A DNA stretch of 64,000 nt from the NCBI RefSeq assembly GCF_012912005.1, contig NZ_JABBEA010000004.1:310001-374000 (forward strand), given 5' to 3'. The notes beneath the pieces were generated by a model, which saw only the letters and a program-made list of their open reading frames with translations, was not told where the DNA came from and searched no databases. Positions 17,409 to 25,895 of this stretch are shown here, one piece after another. The number at the start of each line of letters is the position of its first letter. Position 1 is the first letter of the stretch. Source of the DNA: Paenibacillus sp. SZ31 (GTDB lineage Bacteria > Bacillota > Bacilli > Paenibacillales > Paenibacillaceae). The position numbers and the translations under genes were made by a program.

Positions 17409-19010
17409 TTACTTCAGCCAAGGCAGACTACTGTACGATGGAAGGCCCACTTCCCAATTCACATCACGATACTCACGATGAACAACCGTTCGTTTCAAGG
17501 TGAACTTGGTAGCAGAATTCTGATAGAGTCCATGAACCATTAATTTGAGATCACTTGTAACATATTTTTCGTCATTATTTATCTCTTTAAATGAATTTAG
17601 AAATGAAACGGGATATTCAATCCCTTCACGATCAACCGCCACCCATTTGTCCCCGACAATTTCGTTGGAGAACTCCGCACTTCCTAACAATACAAGAGAA
17701 TGCTGGTCATCGGTTCCACTACCCGATGGAATATAAACCCCTCTTTCTGCATCAAAGTTATACCCATTCAAAACGATGCTGTCACCTGATTGCTCAAATG
17801 TGGTGGTCGTGAGAGGGAGCTGTTCAAGATCAATTTCGATAGACTTCTCTTCCTTTACCGGTAAAGTGTAGCCATCTAATACAAAGCGAATATTCTTCGC
17901 GTCCACCGTCACAAATGCGGGGTCCCATGTCTCCGATAGTTTCAACCAACCGCCATTTCCGTTCGCTTCACTCAGATCACGAAGCCTGAACTTTGCCTGT
18001 CGAGTGTAAGGCCTGCTTCCGTTAAATATTCTATACTCGTTGGTTTCAGGAATTTCGATGTGATACAGGATATCCATCTGTTCCTTCCAATCCTCACTCA
18101 CTTTTGCCTGCAGTTGATCATTTAAACTGACATTCACATCAAGGCGGGTCCCGTTTGGCGTTCTCACAAGTTGTGTCATGTCTAGCTTTAACCCCTCCGG
18201 CGTGGTATACGTGTTATTCATAGGAGTCATAGTAGCCATTTCTTTTGCTTTTGTCATGTCGATGTTGAATTGAAAACTCCAATCTACTGTTGTATTATTT
18301 TTCACTATTGTGTTAGTACCCGCGTCATAATAATCAGGTATTTTTAGAAAGTTTAATTCTCCGCGTACGACAATCTGATCTGGAATAACATCATTTAATT
18401 GAAATACGAATTTTCGATAATTTAAACCACTAGGCTGGGGATCCACTACAGGGACAGCAACTGAATTACCGTGTACATCTGTAATTTGAATCTTCCCTGC
18501 TTCTGGAGTAACAACTGGTATCCTGATGTCGTCCGGGCTAGTTTGCTCTGTTAAAAACACAATTTGTGAACGATCTACAAACACATCTTTGATCTCGAAC
18601 GTGTATCCCTGATCTTCAATCTTAATGTTCGGATTAACCACAAGCTCTAATGGCTTCAATCGCTTATAATCTTCAGTGAGGAATGCTTCCCTTAATTCCG
18701 TAGGTACTGGTATATCGGGTAAACGAGGAATATTTACAGCGCTCACCACGGGCTCCTCTGGTGCACTTGTCCGATCCCAAGCAAGCCATGCACCTCCTCC
18801 AAACAGGAGCACAGCCGCAGCCACAATCCCCGTCCGGTATATCCATCTTGTTTTGGGCACCTTTCTCGACCATGGACTTTCAGCTTCGCCACTTTCCATG
18901 GACACGCCATCCAGCTTCTGCATAACCTTAAGCGTAAAATCTACATCCGGCTCCTCACGGAACAGGTGCTCCTCCCACATCCGATCTTCATCCTTTGAAA
19001 TAGGCTTCAT
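17409..19010 (-). CDS. Membrane-anchored anti-sigma-like protein (DUF4179 type)
   Basis: A 533-residue protein with a short cytoplasmic N-terminus, one membrane segment at about 57-78 (TGIVAAAVLLFGGGAWLAW) and a long extracytoplasmic part. The region after the membrane segment has the layout of the DUF4179 proteins of bacilli, which are cotranscribed with ECF sigma factors. Its start codon lies 23 bases inside the end of the upstream sigma-factor gene, with AGGAGG placed before it, which indicates translational coupling. It most likely holds the sigma factor inactive until an envelope signal arrives. The anti-sigma role is inferred from context. Confidence 0.75.
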   Translation of the reverse strand: MKPISKDEDRMWEEHLFREEPDVDFTLKVMQKLDGVSMESGEAESPWSRKVPKTRWIYRTGIVAAAVLLFGGGAWLAWDRTSAPEEPVVSAVNIPRLPDIPVPTELREAFLTEDYKRLKPLELVVNPNIKIEDQGYTFEIKDVFVDRSQIVFLTEQTSPDDIRIPVVTPEAGKIQITDVHGNSVAVPVVDPQPSGLNYRKFVFQLNDVIPDQIVVRGELNFLKIPDYYDAGTNTIVKNNTTVDWSFQFNIDMTKAKEMATMTPMNNTYTTPEGLKLDMTQLVRTPNGTRLDVNVSLNDQLQAKVSEDWKEQMDILYHIEIPETNEYRIFNGSRPYTRQAKFRLRDLSEANGNGGWLKLSETWDPAFVTVDAKNIRFVLDGYTLPVKEEKSIEIDLEQLPLTTTTFEQSGDSIVLNGYNFDAERGVYIPSGSGTDDQHSLVLLGSAEFSNEIVGDKWVAVDREGIEYPVSFLNSFKEINNDEKYVTSDLKLMVHGLYQNSATKFTLKRTVVHREYRDVNWEVGLPSYSSLPWLK

Positions 19011-19563
19011 ACGTAGCTAAACCTCCTTTGCGTTCCATTTGCTTCCTCAGCGTCTTTTTCCCGCGATAAAGGGCGTTTCGCACTTTGGTTGAACTCATGC
19101 CTGTAATGTCTGCAATCTCTTCATAGCTCAACTCGTTTGTGTACTTCAGTAATAACACCAACCGATACGATTCAGGTAATTGTTCGAGCTGGCGGTATAT
19201 TTCACGCTGCATCTCCTTATGTAGCACACGTTTTTCCGGTGTTTCATTACTGACAGGTTCGATCCCTTGATCGACCGGAGACATGACGGGTTTCTTTTCC
19301 CGTATAAAATCCCGCATCCTATTCACCGCAATGGTATACACCCACGACGAGAAACTGCTTTCCTCCCGCCTCGACGGGAGATAACGATAGATGCGAATAA
19401 ACGTATCCTGAGCGAGATCCTGTGCATCCGGATGACTCGCGCCCATTCCGCGCATAATGCCGTAGACTTTATTTTTATATCGATCCACAAGCACGGAGAA
19501 CAACTGCTTATCCCCTGCAACAATGCGCTGAATAAGCTCCTCCTCCGGTATCTGTTGAGTCAT
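18988..19563 (-). CDS. ECF-type RNA polymerase sigma factor
   Basis: A 191-residue sigma-70 family protein. Region 2 includes DRYKNKVYGIMRGMG, DAQDLAQDTFIRIYRYL and SFSSWVYTIAVNRMRDFIR. Region 4 includes YRLVLLLKYTNELSYEEIAD with the helix-turn-helix MSSTKVRNALYRGKKTL. I chose the ATG six bases after AAGGGGG; a longer frame upstream lacks a site and is not conserved in character. It is the first gene of an operon with the DUF4179 membrane protein. The genes it controls are not evident in the window. Confidence 0.9.
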   Translation of the reverse strand: MTQQIPEEELIQRIVAGDKQLFSVLVDRYKNKVYGIMRGMGASHPDAQDLAQDTFIRIYRYLPSRREESSFSSWVYTIAVNRMRDFIREKKPVMSPVDQGIEPVSNETPEKRVLHKEMQREIYRQLEQLPESYRLVLLLKYTNELSYEEIADITGMSSTKVRNALYRGKKTLRKQMERKGGLATYEAYFKG

Positions 19564-19818
19564 GTAATCCCCCTTCTCTACAGCTTCCATGCATGGTTCT
19601 GTACTATATAGACGGAAGACGTTTCCGAAACCTCTCACTTTATCCAAAAAAAAGAATTCGCCCTTATCGACGAAGCCGACTGGGTGAACTCTGTATACAC
19701 ATATGTTATTGCCATAGCATATTCTCTAAAGGTTTCGTAGTAAATTTTATGGCAACCCGAATCACACATTCGGTGGTAGCCTTTTCCTTTTACCTCCTAT
19801 CTCTCCTGTCTTTCTTAC

Positions 19819-20337
19819 CTATTCATTCTCCCCGTTCTTCTCCGTAACAAAATCAGCAAGCTGGGAATAGATCGCCACAATCTCATCCATCGACATCCGC
19901 ACGAGTCCACTGGACGAGGGAGCGACGAACTCCTGAATCTCCTTGACGACCGGGTCGTCCTGGAATCCCCATTGCACTTTGGCACGTTTGCTGTACTGGG
20001 TGTACACTCCTTTTCCGACAAAACAGGCGATGTCCGGTCGGTATTCCTCCAGCTTTTGCCGTAAAATCTGGCGTCCTTCTGCATACTCTTCCTTCGAAAT
20101 ATCTTCCACACCTTTAGTGGGCCGGGCCACGATATTTGTGAATCCGTACCCCAGCTTCAGCAACTCTCCATCCTCCTGTGCATCGTATAAACGCGGGGTT
20201 AATCCCGACCGTTCAAGAATGCGCCAGAACCGGTTTCCTTTGTAAGCATAATGATGACCTGTCTCTCCAGACGTAATGCTCGGATTGAAGCCAATAAACA
20301 GAATAGATAAACCAACATCCAGATGATCTGGAATCAT
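19819..20337 (-). CDS. mug: G/U mismatch-specific DNA glycosylase
   Basis: A 172-residue uracil-DNA-glycosylase superfamily protein of the Mug/TDG type. The active-site motif is FIGFNPSITSGETGHHYA, with the asparagine of GFNPS, followed by NRFWRILERSGL, which contacts the opposite strand. The later segments FTNIVARPTKG and FVGKGVYTQY also fit the family. It excises uracil or ethenocytosine from mismatches in base-excision repair. AGGGGG lies upstream of the ATG. It is divergent from the AEC transporter and has no operon partner. Confidence 0.85.
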   Translation of the reverse strand: MIPDHLDVGLSILFIGFNPSITSGETGHHYAYKGNRFWRILERSGLTPRLYDAQEDGELLKLGYGFTNIVARPTKGVEDISKEEYAEGRQILRQKLEEYRPDIACFVGKGVYTQYSKRAKVQWGFQDDPVVKEIQEFVAPSSSGLVRMSMDEIVAIYSQLADFVTEKNGENE

Positions 20338-20459
20338 AATGGGAATCCCCCTTATCTTTTTTAGCTAATTACATCTTTCGTGTGTGTATAAAATGTTATA
20401 ATGAGCAAAGCATTTTCGAAATCGGATTGAAATTTTCATGAAAAAGGAAGCTGAAACTG

Positions 20460-21380
20460 ATGATTGCAGACATCATGCTTGAAGTCGTCCTGCCCGTCTT
20501 TCTCCTGATCGCCGTCGGGTCCTGGATGCAAAAGGTGTTCAAGCTGGACTTGTACACGCTCGCCAAAATCAATTTCTATTGTATTACCCCCGCAGCCGTC
20601 TTTATGAGCATGTATCACTCAGATATGTCCGGCGAACTGCTCGGGACTGTGACACTCTTTTACGCAATATATGTATTGATTCTCTATATTGTAGGTTCTG
20701 TATTTGCGCGTTCACTTAAGATGAATAAAGGCATGAAGGCTGCCTTCAACAACAGCATTATGCTGGATAACGCAGGCAACTATGGACTGCCCATCAATGC
20801 CCTGGTATTCCGCGGCGATCCACTGGCCTCTTCCATTCAGGCGCTGGTCATGTCTTTGCAGGCATTGCTTACATTCACCTATGGCGTGTTGTCCATTCAG
20901 GGCGCGAAGCTCAAAGGTAATTACCGTGCGGTGATTATTGGATTTCTTAAAATGCCCGTTCCGTATGCGCTCTTGCTGGGGATTCTGTTTCACATGTGGA
21001 AGGTTCCCTTGCCTACGTTCCTGTCCATGCCGCTGACCTATGCGCAGCAAAGTATGGTTGCCGTGGCGCTGTTGACACTCGGGGCACAGATTGTAAAATA
21101 TCCGATCCGGCTATACCGTCTTGATGTGTATATTAGCACATTTTTGCGTCTCCTGATTGGCCCCGCCATCGGGATTTCAATTGTGCTAATGCTTGGATTG
21201 GAAGGTATCGCTGCACAGGCACTCATTATCGCTTCGGGTATGCCGACTGGTGTTAATGCATCCATCCTGGCGGAAGAATACGATAACGAACCCGATTTTG
21301 CAGCCCAGACGGTACTAATCTCGACGCTACTTAACATCATTACGATAACAGCACTGATCTCTTATGCCAAAACGTTCTGA
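20460..21380 (+). CDS. AEC-family (auxin efflux carrier-like) transporter
   Basis: A 306-residue integral membrane protein with about ten hydrophobic segments arranged in two halves. AEC-family marks include NFYCITPAAVFMSMY in the first half, MLDNAGNYGLPINALVF, and ASGMPTGVNASILAEEY in the second half. Family members move small organic acids or amino acids across the membrane; the substrate here is unknown. AAAAGGAAG precedes the ATG, TATAAT lies upstream at about 20396, and a strong terminator follows directly. Confidence 0.85.
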   Translation: MIADIMLEVVLPVFLLIAVGSWMQKVFKLDLYTLAKINFYCITPAAVFMSMYHSDMSGELLGTVTLFYAIYVLILYIVGSVFARSLKMNKGMKAAFNNSIMLDNAGNYGLPINALVFRGDPLASSIQALVMSLQALLTFTYGVLSIQGAKLKGNYRAVIIGFLKMPVPYALLLGILFHMWKVPLPTFLSMPLTYAQQSMVAVALLTLGAQIVKYPIRLYRLDVYISTFLRLLIGPAIGISIVLMLGLEGIAAQALIIASGMPTGVNASILAEEYDNEPDFAAQTVLISTLLNIITITALISYAKTF

Positions 21381-21387
21381 AATAAAA

Positions 21388-21432
21388 AAACAAGTCCATG
21401 ACCCCTGAACAGGGTTGTGGACTTGTTTTTTT
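21388..21432. terminator. Terminator of the AEC transporter gene
   Basis: Arms AAACAAGTCCA and TGGACTTGTTT with an inner ACCC/GGGT pair. The outer A and T runs make it bidirectional, also serving the convergent small gene. Confidence 0.85.
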
Positions 21433-21444
21433 GAAGTGCTAAAA

Positions 21445-21696
21445 CTATGATTCAAACGTCGTTCGTTCCGGGAACTTGCCGCCTTCCCTGAATAAACATC
21501 GTACCAGTCGCTGCGCGGCTCGGTTAAAGAAAAAACTCGGGCTTACCCCATCCACCTGAACAGGTTCCAGCTCCTTCACACTTTCCTTGATCTTATTCAT
21601 CTCAATGAGCCCCATCTTTCGCTCATTCGGTCCGAATCGATAAATAACCTTCTCATCGTCCTCCGTCTGTTTCACCAGCAGAATCATGGATGCCAT
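21445..21696 (-). CDS. Conserved small protein of unknown function
   Basis: An 83-residue protein without membrane segment or signal. It is strongly charged in the first 50 residues (KQTEDDEKVIYRFGPNERKMG) and ends in a basic helix (FFFNRAAQRLVRCLF). AGGGGG lies upstream of the ATG and a bidirectional terminator follows, so I take it as a real monocistronic gene. No function can be assigned. Confidence 0.6.
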   Translation of the reverse strand: MASMILLVKQTEDDEKVIYRFGPNERKMGLIEMNKIKESVKELEPVQVDGVSPSFFFNRAAQRLVRCLFREGGKFPERTTFES

Positions 21697-21774
21697 ACAG
21701 GTTACCCCCTATCGTTACGTTATGAGATTCCATTTCACTTACCTACTATAATTATTACCCAGATTCTAGTGGAA

Positions 21775-21815
21775 GGATATAGGACTTAAGTTAGTTATAC
21801 CTAACTTAAATATCC
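21775..21815. promoter_or_regulatory. Perfect palindromic operator-like site
   Basis: Inner arms TTAAGTTAG and CTAACTTAA with a six-base spacer, bracketed by outer arms GGATAT and ATATCC. It lies between the divergent small gene and the RidA-like gene, with no T tail, so it reads as a dimeric-regulator site rather than a terminator. The regulator is unknown. Confidence 0.45.
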
Positions 21816-21969
21816 TGATATAAAGATTCTCTTCAATGAGTCGTAAGGCTTACAAACACCGTATTGACGCTATCCTTGTGGATAGTCACTGTCATGAAAG
21901 TGCGTACTGCCCAAGTCGTTTTTCTCCGTTTATACTAACCTTATCTTGAATTCCAAAGGAGAGAAACAT

Positions 21970-22362
21970 ATGACTACAGCTCAAATCTATAGCCACGGTG
22001 TACCGTGGGAAGAAGCATTTAGCGTTGCTCAGGGATACAGCGTTAACGGTACGATCTACATTGCAGGACAATTTTCGCATGATATGCAGGGGACGTTTAT
22101 TGGTGTGGATGATATTGAAGCACAAGTTCGTCAGACACTGGATAACTTGGATCGTGTGCTCGCAGGATTCGATGTGACCAAGTCGAACATTGCTGAACTG
22201 GAGATTTTTCTGGTTCACCCGCAGGAGCATCTTGAGGCGTGTGTCGCCGTGTACAAAGAGTATATTGGTACTCATCGTCCGGCTGTCACGATGGTTGGGA
22301 CATCGGGACTCGCCTTCCCACATCAACTGATTGAGATTCGTGCGGTTGCACATACGAACTGA
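21970..22362 (+). CDS. RidA/YjgF-family protein
   Basis: A 130-residue protein of the RidA fold. The body has GTIYIAGQFSHDMQG, TLDNLDRVLAGFDVTKSNIA and the C-terminal RPAVTMVGTSGLAFPHQLIEI, where the conserved E of the last strand is present. The arginine that salt-bridges the substrate in RidA itself is not clearly placed, so this may be a sister subgroup without imine deaminase activity. The start is the ATG after CAAAGGAGAGAAACAT. Confidence 0.8.
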   Translation: MTTAQIYSHGVPWEEAFSVAQGYSVNGTIYIAGQFSHDMQGTFIGVDDIEAQVRQTLDNLDRVLAGFDVTKSNIAELEIFLVHPQEHLEACVAVYKEYIGTHRPAVTMVGTSGLAFPHQLIEIRAVAHTN

Positions 22363-22442
22363 TCCACAATACCTCATACGTCCCAGCGCAAGATACGTTG
22401 TGCGATGAGGACTCCTCAAAATAAATACATCTGTGTATGCAA

Positions 22443-22479
22443 TAGAAGCAGGTTAGGATTAGCTCCCAACCTGCTTCTA
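22443..22479. terminator. Shared terminator between convergent genes
   Basis: Twelve-base arms, TAGAAGCAGGTT and AACCTGCTTCTA, around a 13-base loop, between the RidA-like and YHYH/stalk genes. Confidence 0.75.
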
Positions 22480-22488
22480 TATGATTTC

Positions 22489-23121
22489 TTATTCTTTCAC
22501 TTTCACCGTCAGCGTATTACCGGATGAAGTGAGGGATGCTCCAAGCCCTTCTACCAAAACTCTGAGCGGAATGTACGTCGTTCCCTTAATTTCTTTGGGT
22601 GCTGCCTGCAGGGTGACCTCTTTCCCGTTCACCTTCACCTTTTTACTACCCAAGGTAAAGATTAGCTTGTACTTATCTTTGGTAACCGTAATAGTTTGAG
22701 TCTTACTGTCCCAAGACGTTTTGGCTTTCATTGCTTTGGCCATCTCACGTAGTGGTACAAGATTCGTGTTATTCATTACAATAGGAGATTCAGTGAAAAT
22801 AACTTTGGAACCATTCACCTTCACCTGAACAGAAGACTTGATATATTCTGGTTTAGGAGCAGCTTTCTTTTGGGTTGCCGTTGAAGATTTGTTACTTTTC
22901 TTGGTACTTCCCGAACTGGATGAGCTTGAAGAGGAAGATTTGGAACTCGAAGAGGAACCTCCGTTGTGATAATGATATTCCCCTTGTTTCAGACCCCATT
23001 TTGCACAGTTGGTGCGACAGGTGTGCCCTCCATTGGCATCTGTTCTTCCTGGGTGAGCAGACGCTACGGTAGCAAAAATCATGAACATGGCAAGCAAACT
23101 GCTTATTACTTTGATACGCAT
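22489..23121 (-). CDS. Secreted YHYH-domain protein with stalk (CuAO N-terminal-like) domain
   Basis: A 210-residue exported protein. The signal peptide (IKVISSLLAMFMIFATVASA) is followed by a short domain HPGRTDANGGHTCRTNC...GEYHYHNG, a Cys/His-rich motif found in secreted bacterial proteins. A serine-rich linker (about residues 57-80) leads to a copper-amine-oxidase N-terminal-like stalk domain with NTNLVPLREMAKAMKA and TTYIPLRVLVEGLGA. The start is the ATG six bases after GGAGG. Such stalk domains are common in Paenibacillus surface proteins; a metal-binding or wall-associated role is plausible but not shown. Confidence 0.75.
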   Translation of the reverse strand: MRIKVISSLLAMFMIFATVASAHPGRTDANGGHTCRTNCAKWGLKQGEYHYHNGGSSSSSKSSSSSSSSSGSTKKSNKSSTATQKKAAPKPEYIKSSVQVKVNGSKVIFTESPIVMNNTNLVPLREMAKAMKAKTSWDSKTQTITVTKDKYKLIFTLGSKKVKVNGKEVTLQAAPKEIKGTTYIPLRVLVEGLGASLTSSGNTLTVKVKE

Positions 23122-23216
23122 ATGGATAACCTCCAGCAATTAGTTTGGCCAGAGTATCATACCATAATTACCCATACATTATAGGTGAATACATAAATTT
23201 ATTTTCACATAACAGT

Positions 23217-25895
23217 TTACAAACGCGGGTCCACTCGCTCCGACTCCAGTGATAGCGTTGCCAGCACACATTCATGAATTCGTTCCACTGGCTCTCTACG
23301 TATAAAGCGCTCAATACCCTCCATCCCCAATGCACTCTCCATTAAGGCGTGGCGTTCTTTTTTGGATGTTTTGCGTTTACGAAGCCGGGACAGATTCTCG
23401 GGTGCCAGGTAATCCATACCATAGATGATGTGCAAATATGCACGTCCTCGTACTTTAATCGCAGGCTGAATCATTTTGTTGCTATTCCAGGCGCGGAATG
23501 TTTCGGGTTTGATCACAACTCCCTCATGGCCTTCCGCCGTAATCTCATCCCACCAACGAATGACATCCGCTTCATCTGCCTCACTTGTGATCACGCGATA
23601 CTCCGTCTCCATCATCAGGGTCGACATGCGAGCGAACTCACGGTTCTGCTCCATATGCCATTCATGTGTTTGCTCCCAAGATGCTCCTGTGCTATGTGCC
23701 AGTGTGTGGAACGGTGCAATCCGAATGTCCCCGATATCATCCACATCCCAGCAGTATTTCTGGAATACATCGCGGAACGTCTCGGCATTAGCGAGTTTAC
23801 CTGCTGTCTCCTGCAACCACTCATCTACTTTACGACCTGCCGCTTCAGCTTCTCGCAGTTTGTCCAGCACCGTAGAGCGATCCATGAGCGAGGCTTCGGC
23901 CACGTGTGCGTACTGTGAAGCAATCAGCTCACGCGCCTTCAGATTCCAAGGTACAATCTCCGCATCGAGCAGTACGAACTCTGTCTGATGACGATCAAAA
24001 TAACCATCTGCGGTCAAGTCCGCATGTAATCTGGAAAGCACATCTTGCTCTGTCGAAGGGTCAAAAAAGGATCGGCCCGTCCGTGTCACAATGTTCCCCA
24101 GCATCGGTCGGCCCACTCGCTGCACTGCAGCTTGCTCATCGCGGAAGAGAAGCAAAATGGCCCGGCTGCCCATGTGTTTCTTCTCGGCAACCATACGGGT
24201 AACGCCCTGTGAGCGATAATATTGGAACGCATCCTGTGGATGCTCCAGGTATCCCTCTACAGAACACACACCCGGCGGTGGACTCATCGTAGGCGGGATG
24301 TAGATCAGTTCTTCCAGCGGTACAGTATAATGGGAAAATGTATCAATCGCTGTCTTCGCCACCTCACCGTGCACAGACACATCAAGTTTGGATGCTGTCT
24401 GAACCGTGAAACCCTCCTTGAACTTCCGTATGTTGGGTGGAGCAAAACGCCGCTGTTCCCAGCGCTTTAATGGACTATCCGGATCTCCCGCATAATCCTG
24501 CTTGGCCGGAACACTAACTGCCTCACGTTCTGGCATTCGCCACGCAGTGAGCATGCCACCAAAAACGACACCTTGATCGATGTTGACCGTATCATTCACA
24601 ATCGTAGGATATGGACGAGGATCATGTCCCCAAACGATGCATTCACCTGAATTGTGATCCACGTACCAATCCTTGCGCACAGGCCGACCCTGCTCATCCG
24701 TACCCTCCACATCGCCATATCGGCAGTAATCCTGAATGCGTTTGGACTGTTTTCCGATAAAATGATCTCGAATCCCTGCGTGTGCAACAACCACCTGTCT
24801 TACCCCGTTACTGGAAAACACCAGATGAGATGGTGCATCAAGCAGAAATGCCTTAAGCTCTGCACGTACTCGCTTTGCTGTCTCCTGACCTTGCTCCTGC
24901 TCAAGCTGTAGCAGTTCCATCTCCACCCGTTCGTCACCATGACTCAACGTCACGTCACGACCATCCAGATAACGTGCGATCTTCCAGCCATGATTACTGT
25001 CAATCATGTAGGCAAGCTCAGCGGCACAATGCCGTTGCCAGAACAACAGACATTGTAACGATTCTGGCCCACGGCTCGTTACGTCACCAACGGAGACCAA
25101 TTTCCGTCCTTCAGGGTGACGGTACAGGCCACTTCCATTCTCGTCCACATACCCGAGACGCACGATTAATTCCATCATTTCATCGTAACAGCCATGAATA
25201 TCTCCGATGATATCAATACCTGTACCCATGTCGGTCACCAGCGGATTGGATGTGCGGACAAACGTAATCTCATCCGGCTGTTTCAGCACATAACTGGCAT
25301 CGAAGCCATCCTCACGGATCGAGCGTAATGTACGCTTGAACTGCTGCACCTGCTGCTTCACCCGTTGACGTCCACGCGGATACTCCCGCTGGGCATCACG
25401 TTCCAGCAGTTCCTTTTCCGGAATATCCAGGACCACAGCAATTACAGGCACATGAGCTTTCCTTGCCACCTGAATCAGGCGCTCACGATCCTCGGGATAC
25501 AGATGTGTCGCATCGACCCAGGTCAGCTTGTTCAGACGGCAGCGGGTTGCGAGCATCGCCTCCATCGCTTCAAATGCTTTCGCCGATACTTGCTGATACT
25601 CCGCATAGATTACATCCGCTTCACTGCGGGGACGGTGTTTCCAATCCACATACTCATCATCTCCAACCAGCATGCGGAATTGATCGGATGAGACGGCTTC
25701 CGTGCGGCGAATGACGTTTTCTGCGACGAGACGATCCAGCAACGTACTTTTGCCACTGTTGGACGGGCCGACAAGAACGACGATACCTGCATGGGGCAGA
25801 CGAATCTCCCGCTGTCTTCCCTCCGAACCACTTTCCCGATTCTGCCGGCCTCTACCTGCACCCGCTACTTCGTTAGATTCCGTTTCTTTCCTCAT
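23217..25895 (-). CDS. pnkp: Bacterial Pnkp: RNA 5'-kinase, 2',3'-phosphatase and ligase
   Basis: An 892-residue three-domain RNA-repair enzyme, family length. The kinase domain has P-loop GPSNSGKS at 43-50. The metallophosphoesterase has GDIHG at 231-235, GDVTSRGP at 270-277, SNHG at 300-303 and AHAG at 371-374. The ligase (adenylyltransferase) has EKKHMGSR, with K573 the likely AMP-accepting lysine, and EGVVIKPE near 770. The first 30 residues are a polar extension. In characterised bacteria Pnkp heals both ends of a cut RNA and, only when complexed with Hen1, seals them. The gene overlaps hen1 by four bases as the last gene of a three-gene operon. Confidence 0.93.
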   Translation of the reverse strand: MRKETESNEVAGAGRGRQNRESGSEGRQREIRLPHAGIVVLVGPSNSGKSTLLDRLVAENVIRRTEAVSSDQFRMLVGDDEYVDWKHRPRSEADVIYAEYQQVSAKAFEAMEAMLATRCRLNKLTWVDATHLYPEDRERLIQVARKAHVPVIAVVLDIPEKELLERDAQREYPRGRQRVKQQVQQFKRTLRSIREDGFDASYVLKQPDEITFVRTSNPLVTDMGTGIDIIGDIHGCYDEMMELIVRLGYVDENGSGLYRHPEGRKLVSVGDVTSRGPESLQCLLFWQRHCAAELAYMIDSNHGWKIARYLDGRDVTLSHGDERVEMELLQLEQEQGQETAKRVRAELKAFLLDAPSHLVFSSNGVRQVVVAHAGIRDHFIGKQSKRIQDYCRYGDVEGTDEQGRPVRKDWYVDHNSGECIVWGHDPRPYPTIVNDTVNIDQGVVFGGMLTAWRMPEREAVSVPAKQDYAGDPDSPLKRWEQRRFAPPNIRKFKEGFTVQTASKLDVSVHGEVAKTAIDTFSHYTVPLEELIYIPPTMSPPPGVCSVEGYLEHPQDAFQYYRSQGVTRMVAEKKHMGSRAILLLFRDEQAAVQRVGRPMLGNIVTRTGRSFFDPSTEQDVLSRLHADLTADGYFDRHQTEFVLLDAEIVPWNLKARELIASQYAHVAEASLMDRSTVLDKLREAEAAGRKVDEWLQETAGKLANAETFRDVFQKYCWDVDDIGDIRIAPFHTLAHSTGASWEQTHEWHMEQNREFARMSTLMMETEYRVITSEADEADVIRWWDEITAEGHEGVVIKPETFRAWNSNKMIQPAIKVRGRAYLHIIYGMDYLAPENLSRLRKRKTSKKERHALMESALGMEGIERFIRREPVERIHECVLATLSLESERVDPRL

